Below, one piece after another: positions 1-11,591 of a stretch of 32,820 bases of DNA. The DNA is from Gamarada debralockiae (Eukaryota > Ascomycota > Leotiomycetes > Helotiales > Hyphodiscaceae). Position 1 is the stretch's first letter, and every line of letters starts with the position of its first letter. The notes below the pieces were generated by a model. It worked only from the letters and a program-made list of their open reading frames with translations. It made no database searches and was not told where the DNA came from. The stretch covers positions 1 through 32,820 of the forward strand of contig NXFV01001842.1 in the NCBI GenBank assembly GCA_002803225.1, given 5' to 3'. A program made the translations under genes and the position numbers.

Positions 1-1620
1 CGAAGCCTATTTTGGACTAGCGCTATATGTACCTCAGAATCAGGGTTCTCATAACAACAGAGAGAAGTTATACCAGGTGATGAAGATGCCACTTTAACGC
101 CAAAGTTATGTGGTGGGATGCTGCTATAGCGAGATGTAAGGCTCTCCGCTAATTCTTAGCAAAGTAAAGACAGCATATTGCAATACTTGATGCCCACGAC
201 ACCGGAATAATGCCAAATCATTGCCGAAATGTCCGCAGACTGCCTGCCACAACATACGCCTGTAGCTTAGTAAAGAATTTCGTAACTTAGAGAGGAAAAC
301 ACGCAAGTTAACTGCTAAGTTACCTTAGAGGACGTATTCCGCTAGCAGCGAGATAGCTTCAACGAAACGAGACACCGAGCAATTGCGTGTAAATGACAAG
401 AAGACCACTAAGCGTATTAAGAGGTCTCATTAGTACATTATAAGTTTATTCTAGTCACAGAATTGTCCTTTAAGTGATAGTTGGAGCCATATTTTTCGTC
501 GGTATTTCTCATACTATCGCGCACGGTTTCCCGGACAAGTGGACCCAAAAATTAATCCTAAAGGAGATCAACAACAAAATATAAAACAACGAGAAGACGG
601 TAAAATTTAGAGACACAGAATATACGGGCTCTAAAGAGAGGGTCGAGCCGATTTTTTATTGTCCTGATGGATCTTTTGTTTTGGTTTTTGTTTTGGTTCT
701 TATTGGCTGTGGTTGGCTCTTTATGTCTTTCTGGAAATGGGTGTGGGTGTGAACTGGTACACTTGACCGCGAACCTGAGTCACGGAGCAATTTTGTTCTT
801 TCACAAATTTCAAAATTGAGAATTTGAATCGATATACCTTTGAAGTGCGGCGGCTGGAGGAGGCTCAAGCGAGAAGGCGGCCGCTCGCGACGACCTGGTC
901 CGATCGGAGGGGAAGTTTTCCTGGTCGGGAAAGAGAGATTGTGTTGGAACGTGAAGATGACTGCGAGTGGGCCGTTTTGTTTGGTCAAGCCTTGGTCAAT
1001 GTGAATGGGATGTTCTTCGGCTTCTTCTCGGCCGAGGTCGACGTCAGCGTCAACGACAGCAAACAAATTCGGTCAGCTCAGAACTTGAAAAGAAAGTAGT
1101 AGTTGAATCAAATAGCTTTGTTTACTTCATATTTCTACATAGTTACTGCCACCGCATGAACATCATGGAGTTAAGTGAATTGATGGCCAAATGGTTGTCA
1201 ACCGCCGCCACAGTTTACCTTGCACGACCTCAAGGGAGCTCCGGTTCACAAGAACTTCGAATTGATGGAGAATTCTATTGAAAGCAAACGCACCCAAGAA
1301 ATACTGAACATGTAAATACCAAGGAACTGTTCCCAACTCCAGGCTCGCGCCAACAAATCATCAGAAAATTCAAGTTCCCACGTCGCAGAAAAGACATGCC
1401 ATGTCCCTAAGATATTGGAAGCAAATGGTAATCTTAACGAAAACCAGACCAGCAAGACGAAAGAATCAATTCCACTCTTCGACAATGCCCAGGCGCCCGC
1501 TGACATCACAAATATCCTTATGAAATCAACAGCATAGTCTCTCAAGTCTGTGCGACCTCTATGTAACTCCTCTTACGTCCTCTTCGTACCTAAATTACTA
1601 GACAGTAATTTCCGAGACGG
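1..1620. other. Region without a supportable gene
   Basis: Several open frames of 60-136 codons occur on both strands, but none shows a recognisable domain, codon pattern or splice structure. The first 600 bases are AT-rich with many stops in all frames. The part next to 1621 must contain the 3' untranslated region and terminator of the long minus-strand gene. I see no tRNA, terminal repeat or target duplication here. Confidence 0.5.
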
Positions 1621-4600
1621 TCAGACAGTATCATCCTTCGCACCATAATCATTCAGCTTCCTCCTCTTGTTCCCATGACCTGCTGATATCGGAGACTGAA
1701 TGCGGATGTCCTGTTGCGGGACCTTGAATGCAGATGAGGTGGTGATAAGTTCCCCTGTTGGCTGCTCAGCAACTGGATCTACCAGAAACCGTCGCATTTG
1801 ATAAGACATGTGCTCATGGAAAGATGATGATCGATGCCGGAATTCATCGAGTTCCACTTCGAGGGCGAGAGGTAGGTACGTGTTGCCAGGAAATGTTTCG
1901 CGTTCAGGGCCTTCAGGAAATGGAACTGATGACGCAGATGAAGCGAAGGTTAAGGATGGAGGAGTCTGATGGTCCACCAAGCCGTGCTCAACCGTACGGA
2001 CATACTGGCTCGATGAGCCCGGAACACCTGTCCTGGACCCGTTATTAGCGAGCTCGGACGCGGTGGCTTGGTCCGGTTCATATGTTTCCTGCTTCTTTTC
2101 TTGCGTCAGTTTTGCGCGTCTGTTTTGGAACCAATTCTATAAAATAACTAGTGAGATTAGTTATTCTCTATCGAGGAGTCTCGTACACATACGTTAATCC
2201 GTGCAACCTCAACTTCCATATCATCAGCAAATTGTCGCTTTGTCCGACTTGTGGGCTTTGGATTCTTCTTGAATTCACGCTCTAGGATCTCCACTTCGCC
2301 CTTTCCAAGTCGAGGCTTCATCTCTTTCGTTTTTGCGTCAATAAATTTGTCAGATGGTTGCCCGTCCAGGAGTGATTCGAGCTCTGAAGCGGCAACACTA
2401 ATAGTTGAGTAGTCAATAAAGAAGTTTCCTGGCAAGCTAGCACCCGTCTGCTCTCTCAAGCTACGCAAGATGCAAATATTCATCATGGAGTCTAAACCAA
2501 AATTGGCAAATTCGTCCGTGCTCGAGATCTCTTCGGCCCGTATACCTGTCTCCTCGGAGATGGTGGTTTTGATCAGGCCAAGAATATTAGGGCCTTTTTT
2601 GTCAATGGTCTCACTTCGATGTCCCACTTTGGATTTCAAGAGGAGGGATTGCCAACCGTTACTACCTTCTGAGGAGTTTTTGATGTTGTTCAGCAGATTG
2701 CGATCATCATTGCGAAATGTTTCATGCAGAGCATGATCTTGCTCGACATCTACGAGGCGGTGCGCGTTGATAGCCTCTGATGGATCCTCTTGTTGAATAA
2801 TGCTCAGGACACAGTGGTCAAGATGCTCGTAGAAGCCATGGGCGTTGGAGAAGGTGGCCGAACATGTTGAACACTTGCCAGTGGCATCGGGAGCGCATCC
2901 GGAAAGCTTCTTGCTACTATTGCTGTTGCCAGAGGTCTTCTTTCGGCTGTTGGGAGGGGTTTGCTCGACCGCGTGGACGGAGGTCAAGTGTCGCTTGAAG
3001 ATGTCCGCGCGATTGAAGGACTTCTCTGCCGCTGAACCGCTTCCAGGGCAGAAACCACAGACCATTGTACCCTTGTAATGGTTAAGTGTGTGACGATTTT
3101 TATCATACTTTCTCGCAAATCTTTTGATATGGTAATCACAAGTTTGGATCGGACATTTCTCTAACCTCCCGTTCTGGTGGGTGAGCATGTGGGCTTTTAA
3201 GTCTTTGAAGACCTTTCCGCATTCTGGGTATGAGCAGCGTCCCTCCTCCCTCGATTCCTCGCTGCTGAAGTTATCCTGGCTACTATAAGAGTGGTGTGAC
3301 ACAATAGATGGTCTTCTCGGTGGCGGATATGGATATGAATTGTGTTGCGAGTTCAGGTAGGGCGATTGGCTGCCAGCCGGCCTTGGACTGCGTGATATGT
3401 GCGACAAAGCTGGTGAAGCTGGACATGGTGGTGGCGGATACGCAGATGCATCACTGTTTGACTGTGTTGCTGAAGCAGGGCGGTCAGAGTACGGCGCGCG
3501 AAGAATACTAGGGTCTAAAGCGAGATTTGTTAGTAAACTGATCCTTGAATTTTCATGTGGCTTGAAAACACAGTGCTAGGAAACCAACAAGATGACTCAA
3601 AAGGAAGTATGCACGTTGATAAAGAAGAAAGAGACCCCAGGTTTAATAAGATTGAACCACGTGAACGAGATACAGACGTAGTAACGTTTTTTACACTTAC
3701 CAACGAAGCTATTCAGCTTAACCGTATTGAAATCTAAAGCGAAATCTTCTATACCCGGTGGATTGAAGGAGTATTCGTTATTATTCTGAGCGAAGTCATC
3801 GAATCCCACGATACTTGGGTTCAAGCCGAGACCATGTGGTGTCAATTCTGGAACTGGAACAATTTGGCCGTGGATAGAGTAAGGAGATCCCATAGTAGAG
3901 GAAGTTGCTGAAGCTCCAGAAACTGTCGAGTAGTTTGAGGGTACTTGTGCTCGAATGTCTGGCGATTCAATGAACTGTGGAGCCTCCGCGCACATCGTCG
4001 TCGAATTAAATCCTGTGCTGGATGGGTACTCCTGTATTGGAAAGGAGTATGGTCCAGTGTGCTCTGTCTGGAAGCATTGTAGCCCTGAGAAAGGAAAGTT
4101 CTGAGGAGAATACACTGTTTGCGGATCTGGGTAAAGCGCGAAGTCTTGCTCTTTGTTATCTTTGCTCATGTGGCGCGACAACATGTGGTAGGTGTGGTCT
4201 GCAATTGAAATTGCACGCCCAAACTTGTCAAGTCGCTGATCGTAAACAGGGCTATCAAGCTGGCATGCTTGATGCCGATCCATATCGCTACCTGTTTCAG
4301 AAAACAAAGCCTGAGCCGAGGAGGACGTGGGTAACCCTCGAGAGGCATTGGGCGGCTCTTTGAACACGACGCGCTGATTATAGCCTTCGCACTGGCGCTT
4401 TGATCTGGTGCATCTCGTACAGGTTGGTTTCACTTCATCGCACCTGATTCGACGTCTTCGACAAGCTGCATTGATTAGTCAAGTAGTCTTCCGCTAGTAT
4501 TTGAACAGATAGACTTACTCAGGCACCCAGTCTTTGTTCTCTTCTTACCGGGTGTTCTCAATCTAGGATTTGCCTTTTTTGTGTCCGAGGAAGCTGTGGA

Positions 4601-7600
4601 AATTGTGGAAATTTCCATATGTGCTTCATAGCCGTCTACAGCAGCTCGCAAGTTTGTCTCGAGAGTTTCCATGTCTCGAGGTTTTGTCCCCGAAGAACAT
4701 AGCCAATGGCCACTGAACTCAATGGCCAAAGCGAGTTTCTTCAAGATATTTAACAGCGATTGCGACTGTTGTGCCATATCTTTAGCGTCATCTACAACAA
4801 AAACTATGTCCCAAAGGCTCAAGCGTTCTTGCAGCCAAGAATCTCCGATCTGCAGTTGCCAAGGTTTCTGGTCGGCGACTTTCAGAAATGGCAAAGACCC
4901 ACTGATATCTGCATCGAGGTTGCAGGTTCTGCTCGTCAAGCTTTTGTAAAAGAGATCCTCCAGAGCTGGAGCTCGAGTCCACGGTGCTGTTGTTGTAAGA
5001 ACCTGAATGATTGGCGAATCGAAACTCGTGATAAAGATAGACTGACGTTCCGTATCGAAATCCTTCCATTGCCATCCCCGCTCCATTTTGAGCCAGAAAC
5101 GTCTCCGCTCTATTTTGCCCCGTAAAGTCGAAAAATTGCATACGTTTAAACTCGCCGCGGAACCAGACAGAGAAACTTCATCAGATAAGGGGATATCAGA
5201 GTCGCCAAGCGGGCTAGAGTCTCCAGAGCTTGTACACTTCATATATACCGTGATAGTATCTGTCTCTTTCTTGCCCTTGCTGTTTGTGACTTCATGTATG
5301 TCTAGCTGGACGAGGGACCAGTCGAAATTGTCATCGCTGTCAGCAGTAATTAGCTCATCCAACAGACGAGTGACCTGTCTCTGTTGAAATGGCGTGAGCG
5401 TAGCTTTTTTTTCTTGCACGGTCCGTTCACTCCCACTCAATCGATTCATAGCCTTGACAATGTCCTTCTGCGATAGAGATAGTTTCGTGATCTCCGCTTT
5501 TGCCCAGGTTGATTTCTCATCGGAGTTCGGCGGAGAAATCTTTCGAATTTTGTATACTTCGTAAGAGACTAGTTGTTTTTCGGCAGTAGTGACAGTGTCG
5601 ATCTTTGAACGAAATTGTTTCCAGCCATGTCGCTCCAAGGCCTCTTGCTTAAAGTTGCGTTCAGCCTTCGAATCGTCAAGTGCACACTTCGAAAGGGACA
5701 ACACTATGGAGTGCTTGTCGTTGTAATGTCTGTCCATCTCCTTCTCAGTTGGCCAGCCATATTCATGATACTTGCACATCTCGACTGGACATTTCCATGG
5801 CCAGGAATGAGTTTTCTCGTGCTTGACCAGATCGCATGGGCGGATAAACTCTTTGTCGCAACCAGGTTCCCGACAGCGCTTGGGCGCAGAGTTACCAACT
5901 TTCGCAGAGCCTCCCCGCCGGGTCATCGAATGCTTGAGAGATTGCTCGATATCCGTATCCGTAGCTATCATCGAGTCTTCGAGAGCCTTTTTCGCCAAGA
6001 GACCACGAAGCGCCATTAGTTCGGTCTGCTTCTCAAATATTAGCCAATTTTCAAGACAGGGACGGTTCGACGAGAAGAGTAGATCAACTGTCCCAGACAA
6101 TAGAAAGACTCACATTCCAGATATTCCTGTCATCTAAAAGGTTAACTCTTCGCCAACAAGTAGCAATACTTGCGCCAGTTCTACAGGAAGTAGGAGTAGC
6201 GGGGGAATCGAAAGTCTTCATTCTCCGGTGATATTGAAGCCCTTCCAATGTTAGCCCCTTCAACGTTTCAATATTATTGCGACCGGCCTCGTGGAATGAG
6301 CTGGTGAGATATTTTTCGTCATAAGAATGCCAGTCCGTGGTCACCGCTGACGATGTCATGGCGATCTTCCATATACGAATTGGGGACTGGTGGCTGCAAA
6401 GCGGTAGAGTCATTTGCAAGGGGTTTGGAAGAGACAATCCGCGCAAATCTTGTCTGCTATTTCGCCACCAAGTCTGGAAAAATCCGACAATGAGGGAAGC
6501 GAATGTTGGATAGTTGAGGACAGCCCGAGCAGCGATGTCCCAAAAGCTGTCTTTGACTTCAGGTTGTATTTTCGAGTTCACCCAAAAGATCCCATAGTCC
6601 AAGTCCTTCCGATGCTGGTCGATGTATCGCCGGGCCAAGAAACTTTTGCCTCCAGCAGGGAGGCGTTGTAAAACTACTACATCTTTGCCGACTGGCTCTG
6701 CACGCTTTCCAATTGGCATCTTAAATGTCTTCCGTGATGAAGCGGTGGAAAGGGATGGTAGACCTCGAGACGTTGAACGTATCAACTGCCTATTCGTGAC
6801 TCGTGGTGCTGTCCCAAGTCCAGGAACTCGATCTCCAGAGTCTTTGAGATACCGCTCCAAAGCCGGACTGAGCTTGACGGAACCCCCAAGAGATGCAGTT
6901 GTTTGACGCTCACTCTCAACCTGGGTTGAACGGGCAGAAACATGCGAATGTGCTGCACGGTAGCTCTGCTGGTAATGATCTTGCTGGAAGTATGACCCAT
7001 ACACTTGGGATGAAGATGATTGTCCATGCTGAGTCTCTTGGGATGTAACGGTGGACATTTCGTAACCGAAAACCTTGCCGCACGAATTACCGCTGTTTCC
7101 ACCGAAACCATCGTCGTTATCATCGTCGTCCTCATCCTTCCGATAGTTGGGGAAGAAGGGACCAGGTGGCTTCGTATCTTTGGGTCCAAGAAATGGAAGC
7201 TTCCAATTCTTAATCTTGAACCCTTTCTCAAAATGCCAGGCAACATGCATCATCCTCTCATCCCATGAATCGAGAATGACTCCACAGAAACCACATTGGC
7301 GTGGCCAGTCACTTTCAACTGGGATACTCCAAGACTTGGTACGCTCGCCCATGTCCCGCAATCCATGGTGCTTCTGGAGATGTCCGAGGAGATGATCCTT
7401 TCGACCGAATGTCTTTGTGTTTGCTTTTACGCGTTCGCATTGCAGGTAATGTGCCCTTGGGTCACCGAGTAGAGACATGAAACAGAATAAACACATCATA
7501 TCCCCATATATATCCGTGACAAAACATTGCAAACAGACATAAGTCTCTTGCGGCCAGTGCTTCTCTCCCTCTTCGTGTCTTTTGATGTCGACTTTTGAGT

Positions 7601-8636
7601 TGGACCAGTACCTTTCTCGCTTCATTGGACACTGGCATTTCTTGTGTACATATTTGCAATCCTTCTGGGGGACTTTGCAGTTTGGGTACGTACAATAGTA
7701 CCTGACTCGTTCCTCCGGCTCTGCGTCTATCAGCATAGCATCTGGTGTGTCGAGGTTTTGCGGTCGTGGCGTAGATGACACCGAAGAGCCAACCTCGGTT
7801 GGACATCGGGAATCCAAGTCCTCTGAAGAAACTGAGGAGTCCTGGGTACTTGATGTAGTGGGGCTCAATTCATCGAACTCTGCATCCAGATTCCCGTCCT
7901 CGATCTCCTTCTTCATGAGCAATTTGAACTGGGCGAACAACAGTTGAGATTGTTCTTGGAAGCTTTTAGACAGCTTCGGATATTTGGACTTCAATGCCTC
8001 TTCAAATTGAGCCATGGCCTTCCTAGGCGGAGCTGTCCCAGAGTCTATCTTCCCAGCGTTGGACTTTCTCTGCTTGATCGGAGTATCACTGAAGGATGAG
8101 CTGCTCCTGGAAGATGGGAGCCTGTGAGGTTTCGATTTCGAAGGATGGAGGTATTTGTGAGAAGGTACTGGTTTGTAGTTGTGAGAAGGTCCGGATGCAG
8201 ATGACGCCGATGTGAGGCCTGGCATGTCGAAGGAAGTTGACGAAGTCATGGAACTCGTCGTTGAGGGGGTTTCCCAGGATGTGCGGAGTAGCGATAGTTC
8301 TTGTGGGTTGATGCTGGAAGGCTGGTATCCAAGTGATGATCCATCAAGCTCGGGAAAATACCCAGGAGGAAGGGGTAAAGATGATTGCGTGGGAGGAACT
8401 TGATGTTGACTTAATTTCGAGTTTTGTAGTGAAATATCGTTCAATTGAACCAAATCTGGTGGGCTGCGATCGTGAATTTGCACGGTATGCTTTCCTCCAT
8501 ACCCAGAAAAGCTCTCATATGATTGCATGTATTGATGTGGCGGCGAATGTCCTTCCTCATCCATTACCATCACGTGACGCAATTCGTCCAGCGACCCAAG
8601 ACCTGTGGGCCAATCGTTGGAGCCGTTTCCGTCCAT
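1621..8636 (-). CDS. Giant composite regulator: C2H2 / P-loop-like / Zn2Cys6 / C2H2 / ACP / homeodomain
   Basis: Five exons join in phase: 8636-6114, 6025-4519, 4465-3701, 3514-2193 and 2136-1621, giving 6,633 nt (2,210 residues). The ATG at 8636 is chosen because a stop lies upstream in frame. In order I see: Ser-rich N-terminus; Cys/His region about 315-470 including a fungal RQCGFCG...HVAWHF finger; degenerate P-loop about 653-665 (LPAGGKS); two C2H2 fingers about 892-945; Zn(II)2Cys6 at 1342-1369; C2H2 block about 1692-1833; acyl carrier protein about 1906-1982 with Ser1941 in GLDS; homeodomain about 1994-2053 ending WFQNRRAK. Each DNA-binding module alone belongs to known regulator families, so a nuclear role is likely. 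Why one chain carries all of them plus a carrier domain is unknown. The exon 1/2 join is the least certain (ATG at 6016 could begin a separate gene), but the alternative leaves under 80 bp between genes. Exon 4 has no usable ATG before its first finger, which supports the exon 3/4 join. Confidence 0.72.
2095..2330 (-). other. Homeodomain of the composite regulator, split by a 56-nt intron
   Basis: The helix 1/2 part (LEREFKKNPKPTSRTKRQFA) lies before the intron at 2137-2192, and helix 3 (NWFQNRRAK) starts directly after it. The invariant W48, F49, N51 and R53 are present, so DNA-binding residues look intact. The intron has GTATGTG at its donor and CTAATC...TATAG at its acceptor, phase 0. Confidence 0.9.
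2364..2594 (-). other. Acyl carrier protein (phosphopantetheine-binding) domain inside the regulator
   Basis: About 77 residues match a carrier domain. There is an N-terminal helix (ILGLIKTTISEETGI), an EEIS-x-DEFANFGLDSMM stretch carrying the 4'-phosphopantetheine serine (codon 2487-2489), then LRSLREQTGASLPGNFF and IDYSTISVAASEL. The GLDSMM motif and the LP..FF.DY.T pattern look most like the ACPs of fungal non-reducing polyketide synthases rather than NRPS or mitochondrial carriers. It is continuous in frame with the upstream C2H2 block and the downstream homeodomain in one exon, so no gene-model choice is needed to link these three. Confidence 0.88.
4389..4525 (-). other. Zn(II)2Cys6 binuclear cluster, split by an intron
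   Basis: Joining across the 53-nt intron 4466-4518 (GTAAGT...GACTAATCAATGCAG) gives GCLTCRRRRIRC followed by six residues, then CTRC and the sixth Cys. The spacing is C-x2-C-x6-C-x6-C-x2-C-x6-C, canonical for fungal Gal4-type factors. The preceding KKRTKTG is the usual basic lead-in, which in most family members lies near the protein N-terminus; here it is at residue 1342. Confidence 0.92.
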
Positions 8637-9423
8637 TGCAGTCGCGATACTTGAGCCTCTTGAGAACAAGCAATAGTCTCGTCACAAAAGACGGAACAAT
8701 GAGTCAGGACGAGCGATGAAAGGATGAATACCGTCGGCGAGCAAGATGCGGACAGCCGAAACTTCTTGAAAATCAAACGCTGAGGGCATGTTGACGAATT
8801 TGATTGATTTTGCAGACTACGACCGCCAGGGCAGACTCGAAAAACTGGGGTGGGCGTGGGCGTGGGCGTGGGAGTGCGTAATGGAGGGCATGAGGCTGAG
8901 GGCGGCCAATCGGGTCTTGAAAAGAAAGGCTGAGCTGCATTTTGGCGGCTGCCATCCTGAAGCACGAGGCATTCTTGATGATTTGTTTGGGATGTGTTCG
9001 CGAGAGAATGTCTTGGAGGTTCCCGGATGCTTCCGTAGGTTGGGGAAGTTCTTGTTTTGGAGAAGGTTGTTAACGAAGTTCGACGCTGCAGCAATGGAAT
9101 TTGGTGAAATGAGGATGGTGCCCCCGCTATCAATTCTCAAGCCACTGAGCGTACACCGATCAACTAAAAACACTCCGTGCCTTTTGGTAACTTTCTTAAG
9201 CCGGTTAAACAACCACGGCTGACAAATTTTCATCGTATGCCTCCTCGCTGACCCATGAGGTCGATCTGCTAGACCGAGGAGATAAAGCAACCAAATCATG
9301 TGACAACCATGTGACTCGATGTGGTCAAAGTTCGGACAACCGCAGGACATATCTCCGGATCTTCCTTGAATTGGCCAGTTTTGTCGCACTTTCAGTGAGT
9401 CTCTCGGCAGCATCTCAGGGGTT
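8637..9423. promoter_or_regulatory. Upstream region of the composite regulator, with a short GGGCGT repeat
   Basis: This 0.8-kb interval separates the start of the composite regulator from the stop of the acetyltransferase gene, both on the minus strand, so it should hold the promoter and 5' leader of the former. A GTGGGC/GTGGGA hexamer array lies at about 8850-8876. Long open frames on both strands here have no recognisable domain, and I treat them as chance. Confidence 0.4.
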
Positions 9424-11058
9424 TCAGGTCACCGCCTCCAACCTCCCCTTCACCCCTTGAATCACCCTCTCCACCATATTCTCCTCCAGCACACCCTCTT
9501 CCCACGTCGCACACACAACACAATACCCCCCCTTCACACTCGCAACATTAAAACTCGGTCCAATATCTCCCATTGAAGCCCTAATCGAACCAGCCGAGAA
9601 GCCCACCTCCTTAATCTCCCATCCCCCATCCTCCATCTCTTCCTTTGGCTCAAAAATACCCAGATTCGAGATCAGAAACGAGTTATTCTGGTAGAGACTT
9701 AACCCGTAGAAATCGACTTCTTCAATATCTTCGCCGAGGAGGTTGCCCATGAGAAAGTCTTGGATGACGTGGCGGGTTTTGTGGATGGCGTTGTTCATGC
9801 CTGCCTTGTAATTTTGGGCGAGTTTCCAGGTGAGCGAAGCGTTGACGGGGAAGGTGGATGGGATTTGGTCTTGGGTTCGAGGAGTGGAGTGCGAGGGAAT
9901 GGAACAGGAGCCGGCCGCGCGGTAACGGGACAGCCATTGTACTCGTCCGTACTGGCTTGCTGCGTCGTTGAATTGGTCCGGACCAGTATTGGCTTTCAGC
10001 AAGGGTCTGATGTTCACTGCTTGTCGCGAGAATCCGAATTTCGCATTTGGGTAGATGTCAGTGGCGAGCGTGGCTTGGATCAAGGTGTGAAGGAGTGCGG
10101 TGAAAGATGTGTTATGCATTCGACATGCTGCGAGGCACCTTGCCATCGTATCTTTCTCGATCCTCAAAATTTTCGTTTTGGTGATAGTGCGTTCGGATGT
10201 TGGAAGAGGCTTAGCAACTGTAGGGTATGTCTTAGGGAATTTGGCATCGGAAAAGAGGAAATGCTTTTCGTTGACGAAGAAGCGGAGGATTTGCCAGAAT
10301 AGAAAGCCGTAGATGACATATGTCCATGAGAGCTTCTCGTCGATTTGGTCCAAAGGGTATGGAGGCGGAATTTTATTGGGGACTTCGACTATCAAAGATG
10401 GCGTATTCTGGGATTGTTTGAGGGAGGTTGACGATGTTTCGTTATCGTTGAGAGCTGCGAGGAGACTCCGATGAAATGTATATCCAGACAGACCGTCACC
10501 GATGGAATGATGATAGACAAAGACTGTCAAGGTACTACCATACACGACCAGTTTCCACCATGGCTTTGTTGTGTCTTGCGTATCAAACCACTGATTGTGC
10601 GCAGCCTCGAATATACTCCCAAGCTCCTCATCTCCGGTACCCGAATCATCGACGAACACTACACAATCCTTCAAGTTGATGGTCGGCAAATGAACTTCCC
10701 ATAAGCGGTGATTCCCCTCCTTTTTCTCTGATGGCTGACTGATACCAATGGTTGACAATGCGGGGTGTTCTTTGATGACTTCTTTGAGCGCGGTGTAGAT
10801 TTTGTTTGGCGTTAAGGTAGACTTGGGATTTCCGTAATGCGCGGAAACCAGGATATTGGATTGAACTCCGAGATCGTGGAACAGATATGTCAAAAGCTCG
10901 TAGGGACCTGTTGAAAGTCAGCTACAGTACTTTCATTATGATTATGGATAACACTTACCAGCTTTACGAACCAGCTCATAGCTATGATCGGTTGCTTGGA
11001 GTCTAGCTGCTTGATTTGAAACTGCTCCTCTAAGATGAAGACCGGAGTCGTCCGACAT
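9424..11058 (-). CDS. Alcohol acetyltransferase (AATase) family protein
   Basis: Two exons, 11058-10959 and 10907-9424, join in phase across a 51-nt intron (GTAAGT...CAACAG) to give 527 residues. The protein has the CoA-dependent acyltransferase signature HHxxxDG as HHSIGDG at residues 166-172, preceded by the FVY beta strand. Family length (about 480-550) and layout fit the fungal alcohol acetyltransferase / N-acetyltransferase group (Pfam AATase), which moves acetyl or other acyl groups from CoA to alcohols or amines. The N-terminus (LVRKAGPYELLTYLFHDLG) matches the family's usual start, supporting the small first exon. The substrate cannot be read from the sequence. No signal peptide is visible, so a cytosolic or lipid-associated enzyme is likely. 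It is 0.8 kb from the composite regulator and could also act on a secondary metabolite, but that is only suggested by position. Confidence 0.85.
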
Positions 11059-11591
11059 GATTAAATATCCATTTAGCTTGAAGGGAGTTATTCGAGATGT
11101 TGGGAATGGATGTCAATTTATAGTTGCAACGGGGTGGTAAATGCGCCGTGCTGACAATTTTGATCTGGGGCCTGAGTGGTGCAACGCAAAGGCTTGCAAG
11201 CGAGGCAGCCCCGGACTGGAGGATATTGATGAATTTGCAGGTATCAAGATGGGCCAAAAGCTTCGAGCGATTGATATTCTGTATTCCAATCAATGCGGTA
11301 ACCAAAGGGCCTTTAATGTCGAGTTTACTTAAAGATGCAATAACTGTCCTGGACATATGAAATATTTGTGTACCCAGCTGCGAAGAAAGCCACGCGATAT
11401 GTCCACCCCCCATGAAGTACTTGCAAGCCCATCATTCCCACAGCCAGATGTCAAGCCATTTCAATGCAGCCCATAGGTTCTCCACGCAATAGCATGTCTG
11501 TCTGCTCGTAGACTCGTATTTTGAAATGCTCAAGGTCATCATCCTTCAGCCAATCGCTCAAAAGACCTCAGGTTGCAATTTGAGCTAGAAG
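11059..11591. other. Intergenic region, no gene seen
   Basis: This 0.5-kb stretch lies between the acetyltransferase start and the SUMO stop, both minus strand. It should contain the acetyltransferase promoter and the SUMO 3' untranslated region. Small open frames of 60-127 codons overlap on both strands and show no domain. Confidence 0.5.

Noticed and set aside
656..1066. 136-codon minus-strand frame with HTHTH and KTKTKTK runs
   Set aside because: It overlaps a plus-strand frame, has simple-sequence composition, no ATG context or splice signals, and no domain.
1246..1545. 99-codon hydrophobic minus-strand frame
   Set aside because: It looks membrane-like only through A/T-rich codons and is Trp-rich in a way typical of antisense frames; no supporting signal.
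4640..4760. Possible von Willebrand A-like strand (DIVFVVDDAKDMAQ) before the Zn2Cys6 cluster
   Set aside because: The MIDAS pattern is incomplete and the rest of the fold is missing, so I did not call a domain.
4788..5141. 117-codon minus-strand frame within the composite gene
   Set aside because: It overlaps exon 2 of the regulator in another frame, and the exon frame has better protein composition.
8570..9133. 187-codon minus-strand frame upstream of the regulator
   Set aside because: It contains a (TP)n stretch created by the GGGCGT-type repeat, overlaps the 5' leader, and is not joined in frame to the regulator start.
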